From: Bacteroidota bacterium
GTDB taxonomy: Bacteria > Bacteroidota > Bacteroidia > UBA7662 > CANHCV01
NCBI GenBank assembly: GCA_027488715.1
Contig: JAIYBD010000043.1
Coordinates: forward strand, 1-16,950
Direction of reading: 5' to 3'
DNA length: 16,950 nucleotides
Translations under genes and position numbers: made by a program
Notes under the pieces: generated by a model
Seen by the model: the letters and a program-made list of their open reading frames with translations, nothing else
The model's database searches: none
What the model was told of the DNA's origin: nothing
In this document: positions 8,341 to 15,195 of the stretch, piece after piece
How the letters are laid out: every line of letters starts with the position of its first letter
Position numbering within the stretch: the stretch's first letter is position 1

Positions 8341-8348
8341 TAATTTAG
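8341..8348 (+). promoter_or_regulatory. Possible degenerate -7 box (TAATTTAG) before cysS
   Basis: TAATTTAG resembles TAnnTTTG and ends four bases before the cysS ATG at 8353. Upstream TTTC at 8317-8320 gives a 20-base spacing and TTTG at 8312-8315 a 25-base spacing. It lies in the 50-base divergent gap between the ROK kinase and cysS. Weak on its own, but its position matches other boxes in the window. Confidence 0.25.
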
Positions 8349-8352
8349 CCCC

Positions 8353-9816
8353 ATGAAAACTGGCCTCCAAATTTACAACACGCTTTCCGGAAAAATGGAA
8401 GAATTCCAACCCCTTCAATCCCCACAAGTTGGAATGTACGTTTGTGGTCCTACCGTTTACAATGAAGTTCACATTGGAAACGTTCGAACCTTCATCAACT
8501 TCGATCTTATTTACCGCTATTTGTTGTTTTTAGGCTATAAAGTACGTTACGTGAGAAACATCACTGACGTTGGACATTTACTTGGCGATGCCGCCGATGG
8601 CGAAGACCGCATTTCTAAACAATCCCGACTCGAAGCCATCGAACCCATGGAGTTGGTGCAGAAATACACCAACAATTTTCACGACGTTCTCCAAAAGTTC
8701 AACCTCCTCCCCCCTTCCATCGAACCCACCGCTACCGCCCATATTCTCGAACAAATTGAATGGACACAGGCGTTGATCGACGCTGGATATGCCTACGTTT
8801 CCAACGGTTCTGTGTATTTCGACGTGATGAAATACCTCGAAAAATTCCCCTATGGCGAACTTTCAGGAAGAAAAATTGAAGACCTAAAAGACGTTACCCG
8901 CTCTTTAGATGGAGTAAGCGATAAAACCAATCAGCAAGATTTTGCCCTTTGGAAAAAAGCCGAGCCCGAGCACCTCATGCAATGGAACTCACCCTGGGGA
9001 AAAGGATTTCCAGGATGGCACCTCGAGTGTTCCGTGATGTCCTCCAAATACCTGGGCGAACAGTTCGACATTCACGGCGGAGGAATGGATTTGAAATTCC
9101 CGCACCACGAATGTGAAATTGCTCAGAGCAAAGGACTGCATCACCAAGATCCAGTAAAGTATTGGATGCATGCCAACATGCTTACCTTGAACGGACGAAA
9201 AATGTCGAAGTCCGACGGTAATTTCTTCACTCCCCTTCAACTGATCGAAGGGACTTCTCCCCTATTCGCTAAACCGTACGCGGCGGAAGTTCTTCGTTTC
9301 TTTGTGCTTCAGGCCCATTACCGATCCACCTTGGATATAACCGAAGCCGCCTTGAACGCCGCCGAAGCTGGATATAAACGATTGATGGAAGGCGTGAAAT
9401 CCATCTCAACCATCACAACTTCAGCAGAAACCAATTTCAACCTATCCGAACTATTGAAGGGTTGTTATGAAGCCATGAATGATGACTTCCATGCACCCAA
9501 ATTGGTGGCACAACTGTTTGAAATCATCAACCACGTTCACAAAATTCATCGAGGAGATTTAACCATTTCTTCCGAAGATCAAGCTCAACTTCAAAAAGAA
9601 GTAAACCATTGGATTTCGGATGTCCTTGGGTTGTTCGAATCATCTCAACAAAATACCACATTGATCGATGGATTGATGGACATGATTCTTCAACAAAGAA
9701 AATTGGCCAAAGACAACAAAGATTGGGCAACTTCAGATCAAATTCGGATCGCATTAGAGAAACTCGGTGTAACGGTAAAAGACACCAAAGACGGAACTAC
9801 CTATTCGATTTCTTAA
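8353..9816 (+). CDS. cysS: Cysteinyl-tRNA synthetase
   Basis: A 487-residue class I aminoacyl-tRNA synthetase that charges tRNA-Cys. Visible: CGPTVYN from Cys31 (first zinc ligand, which helps select cysteine), HIGN at 40-43 (the HIGH motif), GWHLECS with zinc ligand Cys226, FPHHECEIAQS at 249-259 with the His/Glu zinc ligands, and KMSKS at 283-287 followed by DGNF. The C-terminal third is the helical anticodon-binding region. The length is normal. ATG 8353 is preceded by no Shine-Dalgarno sequence. It diverges from the ROK kinase gene across 50 bases and converges on the acyltransferase gene, overlapping it by 20 bases. Confidence 0.97.
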   Translation: MKTGLQIYNTLSGKMEEFQPLQSPQVGMYVCGPTVYNEVHIGNVRTFINFDLIYRYLLFLGYKVRYVRNITDVGHLLGDAADGEDRISKQSRLEAIEPMELVQKYTNNFHDVLQKFNLLPPSIEPTATAHILEQIEWTQALIDAGYAYVSNGSVYFDVMKYLEKFPYGELSGRKIEDLKDVTRSLDGVSDKTNQQDFALWKKAEPEHLMQWNSPWGKGFPGWHLECSVMSSKYLGEQFDIHGGGMDLKFPHHECEIAQSKGLHHQDPVKYWMHANMLTLNGRKMSKSDGNFFTPLQLIEGTSPLFAKPYAAEVLRFFVLQAHYRSTLDITEAALNAAEAGYKRLMEGVKSISTITTSAETNFNLSELLKGCYEAMNDDFHAPKLVAQLFEIINHVHKIHRGDLTISSEDQAQLQKEVNHWISDVLGLFESSQQNTTLIDGLMDMILQQRKLAKDNKDWATSDQIRIALEKLGVTVKDTKDGTTYSIS

Positions 9817-10984
9817 ATCTGGATTTGATCGCCAAGGCCCATCGTTCTGGCCAATCTTTGTACATGAACGGTTTTTCGAAGTAAACAAAAAACACCGACG
9901 ATCCAACGGCCAAAATGGGAAGTGCGATCAATAAAAATGGTAAGTAAACTCCCCAAAATGTTGGAGAATCTCCACCTAAAACCGGCGACAGTCGCTGTCC
10001 GATTAAAAACAAAATAGGGTAATGAATGAGATAAATGGTGTAACACATCCCTCCAAAAATCACAATCCAAGGCAAGGTGAAAAACCACGATAAAATTCTC
10101 CCTCGAAAAACAGCGAAAAACAAAGGCAATATCCAGAAAAAATTGAAAATTTGAACGATTTTTCGAAGTCCTTCATCCAAAAACCCATCAAATTTTCCAA
10201 ATAAAAGAAGAAAACTAAGTAATCCTATTCCATCAAATAATAAGGATTTCTTTCCTCGAATTAAATCGAATTGGGTTTGATAAAAATCGGCAAACAAAAT
10301 TCCTACACAAAAGAAACCCCAATAGCTCAGCAATGATTTCTTTAGATGATATTCTCCTAAATTTAGTTTGCTGCATATAAACGTTAACAAAACCGTAAAT
10401 ACAAGCAAAGAACCCCACCTTAGTGATGGTTTTGATAGGCGAAACACCAAAGCGAACAAAGGCAACAAAAGATAGAATTGAACTTCCGTTTCTAAACTCC
10501 ACGTTACTGGATTGATGGGACTCCAGCAGCCATAAATGAACATGTGAGAATACGAAATACTGGCAAGAAGATGTTTGAAATAATCCCAATTCAACTGATT
10601 CGATTGGATTCCTGTTACAAAGAAAAGCCCAATCATAACCAAGAAAAACGGAGGCTCTAAACGCGTTAATCGACGGAGATAAAAGTTTTTTAAAGAAGGA
10701 AACGGGAGGCCTTCTTTTCCTGCCTTAGAGAAAGGCATGGCCAAAATAAATCCGCTGATCGAAAAGAAAATTTCAACGCCCAAATCACCATGGTAGATGA
10801 AATAAAACAAAGGATTTTGAAGTAACTCACTCTTATCAAATACTCCTTCAAATTCTTTAAAAATCGTTGTTTTTGCATGAAGTAGAATCACCAAAAAAAT
10901 AGCCAAAAATCGCAATCCATCAATTTCAGGAATGAAATGTTGATTTGAAACCCTTGACAATTTCTGACGCAATCCTTGAAGCAT
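9797..10984 (-). CDS. Acyltransferase 3 family membrane protein (OafA/YrhL-like)
   Basis: A 395-residue polytopic membrane protein with about ten helices. Family marks: EIDGLRFLAIFLVILLH near 20-36 with the conserved His, GVEIFFSISGFIL near 70-82, RRLTRLEPPFF near 104-114, NPVTWSLETEVQFYLLLPL near 158-176, and YTIYLIHYPILF in the C-terminal part. Members transfer acyl groups, often acetyl, to sugars of surface polysaccharide, lipopolysaccharide or peptidoglycan. No SGNH domain is attached. The ATG at 10984 is chosen because the family similarity begins just after it and a -7-like box precedes it; the longer open frame to 11212 is antisense to lpxK. It is A+T-rich like the ligase-like gene. 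The acceptor is unknown; the location next to lpxK suggests envelope glycan or lipid. Confidence 0.85.
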   Translation of the reverse strand: MLQGLRQKLSRVSNQHFIPEIDGLRFLAIFLVILLHAKTTIFKEFEGVFDKSELLQNPLFYFIYHGDLGVEIFFSISGFILAMPFSKAGKEGLPFPSLKNFYLRRLTRLEPPFFLVMIGLFFVTGIQSNQLNWDYFKHLLASISYSHMFIYGCWSPINPVTWSLETEVQFYLLLPLFALVFRLSKPSLRWGSLLVFTVLLTFICSKLNLGEYHLKKSLLSYWGFFCVGILFADFYQTQFDLIRGKKSLLFDGIGLLSFLLLFGKFDGFLDEGLRKIVQIFNFFWILPLFFAVFRGRILSWFFTLPWIVIFGGMCYTIYLIHYPILFLIGQRLSPVLGGDSPTFWGVYLPFLLIALPILAVGSSVFFVYFEKPFMYKDWPERWALAIKSRFKKSNR

Positions 10985-10987
10985 GAA

Positions 10988-10995
10988 CAAATTTA
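10988..10995 (-). promoter_or_regulatory. Bacteroidota -7-like box (TAAATTTG) for the acyltransferase gene
   Basis: TAAATTTG on the minus strand is a full match to TAnnTTTG and is separated from the ATG only by TTC. The same TTTG-TTC-ATG arrangement occurs before nhaD. No good -33 TTTG is visible at the usual distance. Confidence 0.45.
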
Positions 10996-11002
10996 AGAAA
11001 CC

Positions 11003-11014
11003 AATTGGCCAATT
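11003..11014. promoter_or_regulatory. 12-bp perfect palindrome AATTGGCCAATT in the acyltransferase/lpxK divergent gap
   Basis: AATTGGCCAATT reads the same on both strands and lies between the two start codons (10984 and 11050). It touches the candidate -33 TTTG of lpxK and is 7 bases from the acyltransferase -7 box. This position suits an operator acting on both genes. The binding protein is unknown, and a chance palindrome is possible. Confidence 0.3.
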
Positions 11015-11045
11015 TGCTAAAAAAGTTTCATTTGAATTACCTTTA
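11013..11045 (+). promoter_or_regulatory. Candidate promoter TTTG-N21-TACCTTTA for lpxK
   Basis: TTTG at 11013-11016, a 21-base spacer and TACCTTTA at 11038-11045 fit the Bacteroidota -33/-7 pattern with one mismatch in the last base of the -7 box. The box ends four bases before ATG 11050. This is the only box in the window with both elements at canonical spacing, and it supports ATG 11050 over the upstream TTG codons. Confidence 0.5.
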
Positions 11046-11049
11046 TGAT

Positions 11050-12030
11050 ATGATTTTAAACTTGGTCCTTTCCCTTCGCCATTTCGCTTTCGACCGAAAA
11101 ATCTTTCATTCCTCTCCCTGGCGAACCGGAAAAACCATCGTGGTGGGCAACCTGGAATTTGGCGGAAGTGGGAAAACGCCCCATACCCTTTTTCTTCTCC
11201 AACACCTCGCAACCCATCATCCCATCTTTCTCTCCCGCGGTTACGGTCGAAAAAGCAGCGGATTCCAACTCATTACCTCCAATTCCACCACGGCCGAAAT
11301 TGGAGATGAACCGAAAATCATCGCCCACCGATTCGATGAATCCTTTCGCGGTGGCGTTTGCGAAAACCGACTCCTAGGACTTGATAAACTGCATGAAAAA
11401 TATCCCGATTCGAAGGTTGCCGTGCTCGATGATGCCTTTCAACACCGAAAACTACAATCCAGCTTTTCTACGTTGCTCACCCCATTTTCCAAGCCATTTT
11501 GGGAGAACAACGTCTTTCCCAAAGGAAGTTTGCGCGATCTCCCAAAACGTGCACTTCAGGCATCCATCATCATTATCACCGGTACTCCACAAAACCTTGA
11601 GCTCGAAAAATTTCTTCAAAATGTTCCAGCCGAACTGAAGGAAAAGATCATTTTTTCTTCCTATGCCTTGCATGAACCCGTGCTTGTTCACGGCCATGGT
11701 AGCTACCAAAAAGAAGGGAAAACGTTGGCCGTTTCGGGAATTGCCCGCAACCACGTTTTTGGCGAACAAGAGCAACCCACCCTGCACTTGCGCTTCCGCG
11801 ATCACCACCGGTATACCTCCCGTGATCTGGAAGAAATGCAACGCATCGTTTCCGAAAATCAACTCGAACAAATCATCACCACCGAAAAAGATGCGGTTAA
11901 GCTCCTGGAAATCCTTCCCGAATTCCCCCTTTCCGTTCCCGTTTTTTACCGACCCCTGGAAGTGGTGTTTCCCAATCTTTCGCATCAACAGCGCTGGCTT
12001 TCCGAAATCGAATCCGCGTTGAAGTCCTAA
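11050..12030 (+). CDS. lpxK: Tetraacyldisaccharide 4'-kinase LpxK
   Basis: LpxK phosphorylates the 4' position of the lipid A disaccharide at the inner membrane. From ATG 11050 the protein has 326 residues. Marks: VVGNLEFGGSGKTPHT at 31-46 containing the P-loop, SRGYGRKSSG at 62-71, GDEPKIIA at 85-92, and LDDAFQHR at 126-133. FRDHHRY near 250 has the His-rich active-site segment, and TTEKDAVKL follows near 277-285. The family often has about ten more residues at the N-terminus, and in-frame TTG codons at 11005, 11014 and 11032 could supply them. ATG 11050 is preferred because a promoter box ends at 11045. It diverges from the acyltransferase gene; nhaD follows after 45 bases. DDAFQHR in place of DDGFQHR is, from memory, normal for Bacteroidota. 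Confidence 0.95.
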   Translation: MILNLVLSLRHFAFDRKIFHSSPWRTGKTIVVGNLEFGGSGKTPHTLFLLQHLATHHPIFLSRGYGRKSSGFQLITSNSTTAEIGDEPKIIAHRFDESFRGGVCENRLLGLDKLHEKYPDSKVAVLDDAFQHRKLQSSFSTLLTPFSKPFWENNVFPKGSLRDLPKRALQASIIIITGTPQNLELEKFLQNVPAELKEKIIFSSYALHEPVLVHGHGSYQKEGKTLAVSGIARNHVFGEQEQPTLHLRFRDHHRYTSRDLEEMQRIVSENQLEQIITTEKDAVKLLEILPEFPLSVPVFYRPLEVVFPNLSHQQRWLSEIESALKS

Positions 12031-12064
12031 GGATTTTCCCCCTTCCGCTTTCGCACTTTTTCCT

Positions 12065-12072
12065 TATTTTTG
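12065..12072 (+). promoter_or_regulatory. Bacteroidota -7-like box (TATTTTTG) for nhaD and the following genes
   Basis: TATTTTTG matches TAnnTTTG and is followed by TTC and the nhaD ATG at 12076. The preceding lpxK-nhaD gap is pyrimidine-rich and shows no hairpin terminator. No TTTG is seen at the -33 distance. It could start a transcript covering nhaD to kdsA. Confidence 0.4.
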
Positions 12073-12075
12073 TTC

Positions 12076-13344
12076 ATGCAAATTTGGCTACTCCTTGTTT
12101 TTTTCGTTGGCTACTTTTTCATTTCCACTGAACACAAATGGGGAATCGATAAAGCGGCCGTTGCCTTGGTTTTAGGCATGATTTCGTGGATGATCATCGC
12201 AGCCTTTGGAGGCGATTTTCACTCCAGTTTAGAACATTCCGTCATCGAAATCGCCGAAATCCTCTTCTTCCTCCTCGGCGCCATGACCATCGTTGGCATC
12301 ATCGATGCGCACGACGGATTCTCCATCATTACCGATAAAATATCGACCAAAAAAGCGGGAAACCTCCTATTCATCATCACATCCATTGCGTTTTTCCTTT
12401 CGGCCCTGCTCGACAACCTCACCACCACCATTGTGATGATTGTATTGATTCGCAAATTAATTGCCGACGAAAAACTTCGTTTCATCTTTGCTGGGATGGT
12501 GGTGGTGGCCGCCAATGCCGGTGGCGCCTGGTCGCCCATCGGCGACGTTACCACCACCATGTTGTGGATTGGCGGTCAATTACCCGACGTTCTTCCCTTT
12601 GTAAAATCCATTTTCATTCCTTCTGTTGTAAGCGTAATCATCCCCTTGTTTTGGTTTTTGCGAAAGCTCAAAGGGCAAACCATCGCCGCTATTCCAGCCA
12701 AAAACGATGATTCCATCCAAGACAAAAAAGACCAACGGTTGGTACTCTTCATTGGAATTATTGGATTATTGTTAGTTCCCATTATTAAAGAAATCTTCCA
12801 TTTACCTCCCTTTGTGGGCATGCTCATGGGGTTGGGAGGAATTTGGATCATGATTGAAATCATTCACCGAAAAAAACCGGAAGACGTTCGTAAAACGTTG
12901 CGGGCTCAACAAGTCCTCACCCAAATTGATACGCCCAGCATTTTGTTTTTCTTGGGTATTCTGATGGCGGTTTCGGCCTTGAGTTATGCCGGAATTTTGC
13001 AATCGTTTGCCGAACAACTCAGCCTTTGGTTCAACGGATCCTCGGTGGCCATTACCGCCACCATTGGTATTCTTTCGGCCATTGTAGATAACGTTCCTTT
13101 GGTCGCAGCCGCTCAAGGCATGTACCCCATTTCCACCGGCGAATTTGGTCCGAATGGATTCTTTTGGGAGATGCTGGCCTTCACTTCCGGCACCGGCGGA
13201 AGCATTCTCATCATCGGTTCGGCCGCCGGAGTTGCCGCTATGGGGATGGAAAAAATTTCTTTTCAACGGTATTTAAAACATTTTTCACTTCCCGTACTGC
13301 TGGGCTACACGGCTGGCGTACTTACATTTTGGATTCTTTCATGA
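12076..13344 (+). CDS. nhaD: Na+/H+ antiporter, NhaD family
   Basis: A 422-residue polytopic inner-membrane protein with about twelve helices, normal for NhaD. Conserved ion-transporter segments: LLDNLTTT at 111-118, NAGGAWSPIGDVTTT at 147-161 and a second DNVPLVAAAQGMYP near 346-359, followed by GTGGSILIIGSAAGVAAMGME, which mirrors the first half as expected for the inverted-repeat fold. NhaD exchanges Na+ or Li+ for protons and supports salt and alkali tolerance; it is common in marine and halophilic bacteria. ATG 12076 is used; an in-frame TTG at 12070 would lie inside the -7-like box. Its TGA overlaps the rfbC ATG by four bases. Confidence 0.92.
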   Translation: MQIWLLLVFFVGYFFISTEHKWGIDKAAVALVLGMISWMIIAAFGGDFHSSLEHSVIEIAEILFFLLGAMTIVGIIDAHDGFSIITDKISTKKAGNLLFIITSIAFFLSALLDNLTTTIVMIVLIRKLIADEKLRFIFAGMVVVAANAGGAWSPIGDVTTTMLWIGGQLPDVLPFVKSIFIPSVVSVIIPLFWFLRKLKGQTIAAIPAKNDDSIQDKKDQRLVLFIGIIGLLLVPIIKEIFHLPPFVGMLMGLGGIWIMIEIIHRKKPEDVRKTLRAQQVLTQIDTPSILFFLGILMAVSALSYAGILQSFAEQLSLWFNGSSVAITATIGILSAIVDNVPLVAAAQGMYPISTGEFGPNGFFWEMLAFTSGTGGSILIIGSAAGVAAMGMEKISFQRYLKHFSLPVLLGYTAGVLTFWILS

Positions 13345-13898
13345 ACATCATCCCCACCTCCATTCCCGATTTGGTTTTGATTGAACCGCGCGTTTTCGAC
13401 GACCGCCGTGGTTACTTTTTAGAAACGTTTTCCCAAGAAAACTACGCCAAATTCGGCATTAACCTACCATTCGTGCAAGACAACGAGTCGTGCTCGGAAT
13501 TGGGCGCCATTCGCGGACTCCATTTTCAAGCGCCGCCCTTCGAACAAGGAAAGTTGGTGCGCGTGATCAAAGGGGCGGTGTTGGATGTGGCCGTTGACAT
13601 CCGTGTGGGATCACCCACCTACGGGCAGCACGTTACCGTAGAATTGAACGACCGAAATAAACGCATTTTCTGGGTTCCACCCGGGTTTGCGCACGGATTT
13701 CAAACCTTGGAACAAGATACCGTTTTCGTTTACAAATGCACCGGATACTACAACAAAGCCTCCGAGGGCGGTTTGATGTGGAACGACCAAGATCTGCAAG
13801 TTCAATGGTTGCCCGTAGATGAACCGATCATTTCCGACAAAGATCAAATTCTTTCGTCCTTTAAAGATTTTCAATCGCCTTTCGTTTACAACAAATGA
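13341..13898 (+). CDS. rfbC: dTDP-4-dehydrorhamnose 3,5-epimerase (RmlC)
   Basis: A 185-residue cupin enzyme of standard length, the third step of dTDP-L-rhamnose synthesis for surface polysaccharide. Key residues: RGLHFQ at 58-63 with catalytic His61, Lys71, VAVDIRVGSPTYG at 83-95, VPPGFAHGFQ at 112-121, and Tyr131 in VYKCTGYYNKASEGG, the catalytic tyrosine that separates true RmlC from some paralogues. It overlaps nhaD and crcB by four bases each. The partner genes rfbA, rfbB and rfbD are not in the window, which is unusual because the four are often clustered. Confidence 0.93.
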   Translation: MNIIPTSIPDLVLIEPRVFDDRRGYFLETFSQENYAKFGINLPFVQDNESCSELGAIRGLHFQAPPFEQGKLVRVIKGAVLDVAVDIRVGSPTYGQHVTVELNDRNKRIFWVPPGFAHGFQTLEQDTVFVYKCTGYYNKASEGGLMWNDQDLQVQWLPVDEPIISDKDQILSSFKDFQSPFVYNK

Positions 13899-14260
13899 AC
13901 TGGATCAGCGTAGCGTTGGGCGGGGCTATCGGCTCCTTGGTTCGTTGGAAGATGAGCCACTGGATTTCGGCATCGGAGTCGTTTCCGTGGCCCACCTGGA
14001 TTTCCAACGTCCTCGCTTCGTTTTTGCTTGGAATTTTCTTCCATCACGCTCAGAAAAACGGGCAATCGACCTTCTTTTTACTGATGGGAACGGGGTTTTG
14101 TGGTGGATTCAGTACCTTCAGCACCTTTTCCTTGGAAGTTTTACGCATGATTGAATCCCAACCCCTGTGGAATTCCATGATTTATGTCATGGTCAGCATC
14201 ATTTCTACAGTTCTTTTTGTAAAATTGGGCCTTTTAATCGCACAACAATTATCGATATGA
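13895..14260 (+). CDS. crcB: Fluoride efflux channel CrcB/Fluc
   Basis: A 121-residue, four-helix membrane protein that forms dual-topology dimers exporting fluoride. Family marks: GGAIGSLVRW at 9-18, TWISNVLASFLLGI at 34-47 with the pore Asn38, and GTGFCGGFSTFSTFSLE at 65-81 with the Phe residues that line the fluoride path. Only one crcB copy is seen, which fits a homodimer. No fluoride riboswitch is visible before it, as expected inside a run of overlapping genes. It is joined to rfbC and the dioxygenase gene by ATGA overlaps, so its expression follows the operon. Confidence 0.93.
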   Translation: MNWISVALGGAIGSLVRWKMSHWISASESFPWPTWISNVLASFLLGIFFHHAQKNGQSTFFLLMGTGFCGGFSTFSTFSLEVLRMIESQPLWNSMIYVMVSIISTVLFVKLGLLIAQQLSI

Positions 14261-15189
14261 ATCCTGAACTACAACAACGCCTCGAAAAATTGGAGGCAAA
14301 ATATGCAGCAACCGGTCAAGATTGGCTTTCCTATTTGGACGGTTTGATTTATTCCGATTACCTTTCTTATTGGGATTACATTCATTTGGATGTTTTGTTG
14401 AACCTTCAACAGCCCAAAACCAAGATTCCCGACGAGAACATCTTCATCATTTACCACCAAATTACCGAGTTGTATTTCAAATTGGTGCGATTGGAGTTGC
14501 AGCAAATCATTGATATGGGAACGGCGCCCAGTGCCGAGTGGTTCGACATTCGCATTCGTCGCTGCGTGCGGTATTTTGAAGCCCTCACCAAGTCGTTTGC
14601 CATCATGAGCGATGGGATGGACAAAAACCAATTCCTTCAGTTCCGCATGGCACTTCTGCCCGCTTCCGGATTCCAAAGTGCGCAGTACCGCAAAATTGAA
14701 ATGGACACCACTTCATTCCAAAATTTGGTGGATAAAAACGAACGCCATCGCTTCAATTCCGAAAGTACCATCTCCGAAATGTATCCTTTTATTTATTGGA
14801 AATTTGGAGCTACCGACCGAGAAACTGGGAAGAAAACTTACACCCTCATTCAATTTGAAGAAAAGTATTCGGAAGAATTGATGATTTTGGCTGAAAAGCG
14901 GGTGAATAACAACGTTTGGTCTGTTTTTGAATCGTTGAAACCGGAAGAAAAAACCGAATCCATCAAAAAATCATTGCGCCTTTTCGACCTTCAAGTGAAT
15001 GCCTTGTGGCCGATGGCGCACTTCGGCACAGCCGTTCGCTACCTGAAGGCCGAACCCGAAGAAATTGCCGCAACCGGTGGAACCAACTGGATGGAATACC
15101 TTCCTCCTCAATTGCAAAAACGCATCTTCTTCCCTACCCTTTGGGAGGAAGCCGAAAAAGAAAATTGGGGAAAAACCACCCAAGCCTAA
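14257..15189 (+). CDS. Tryptophan 2,3-dioxygenase family heme protein
   Basis: From ATG 14257 the protein has 310 residues; the longer frame from 14167 is inside crcB and is rejected. Family signature: YIHLDVLLNLQQ at 41-52, DENIFIIYHQITELYFKL at 59-76 with active-site His67, FRMALLPASGFQSAQYRKIE at 129-148 with substrate-binding Arg130, and a C-terminal WPMAHFGTAVRYL with His255 as the likely proximal heme ligand, then ATGGTNW and FFPTLWE. The family opens L-tryptophan to N-formylkynurenine. The heme His and the TGG motif are separated by about four residues more than I recall for the Xanthomonas enzyme, so substrate preference could differ. No other kynurenine-pathway gene is in the window. 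A WYL regulator follows after six bases. Confidence 0.87.
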   Translation: MNPELQQRLEKLEAKYAATGQDWLSYLDGLIYSDYLSYWDYIHLDVLLNLQQPKTKIPDENIFIIYHQITELYFKLVRLELQQIIDMGTAPSAEWFDIRIRRCVRYFEALTKSFAIMSDGMDKNQFLQFRMALLPASGFQSAQYRKIEMDTTSFQNLVDKNERHRFNSESTISEMYPFIYWKFGATDRETGKKTYTLIQFEEKYSEELMILAEKRVNNNVWSVFESLKPEEKTESIKKSLRLFDLQVNALWPMAHFGTAVRYLKAEPEEIAATGGTNWMEYLPPQLQKRIFFPTLWEEAEKENWGKTTQA

Positions 15190-15195
15190 CCCAAC

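Noticed and set aside
10985..11212. N-terminal extension of the acyltransferase to 11212
   Set aside because: The extra 76 codons are antisense to lpxK and lack family similarity; ATG 10984 has a -7-like box directly before it.
11425..11450. LpxK motif DDAFQHR instead of DDGFQHR as a possible inactivating change
   Set aside because: The catalytic Asp and His are kept, and Ala at this position is, as I recall, usual in Bacteroidota LpxK.
11452..11988. Minus-strand open frame of 178 codons
   Set aside because: It is the shadow of lpxK, whose plus-strand frame has the conserved motifs; the shadow product is low in recognisable structure.
12219..13266. Minus-strand open frames opposite nhaD
   Set aside because: They run antisense to conserved transporter segments and look compositionally biased rather than coding.
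14167..14256. 30-residue N-terminal extension of the dioxygenase
   Set aside because: It lies in another frame of crcB; ATG 14257 gives the family N-terminus and an ATGA overlap like the two preceding junctions.
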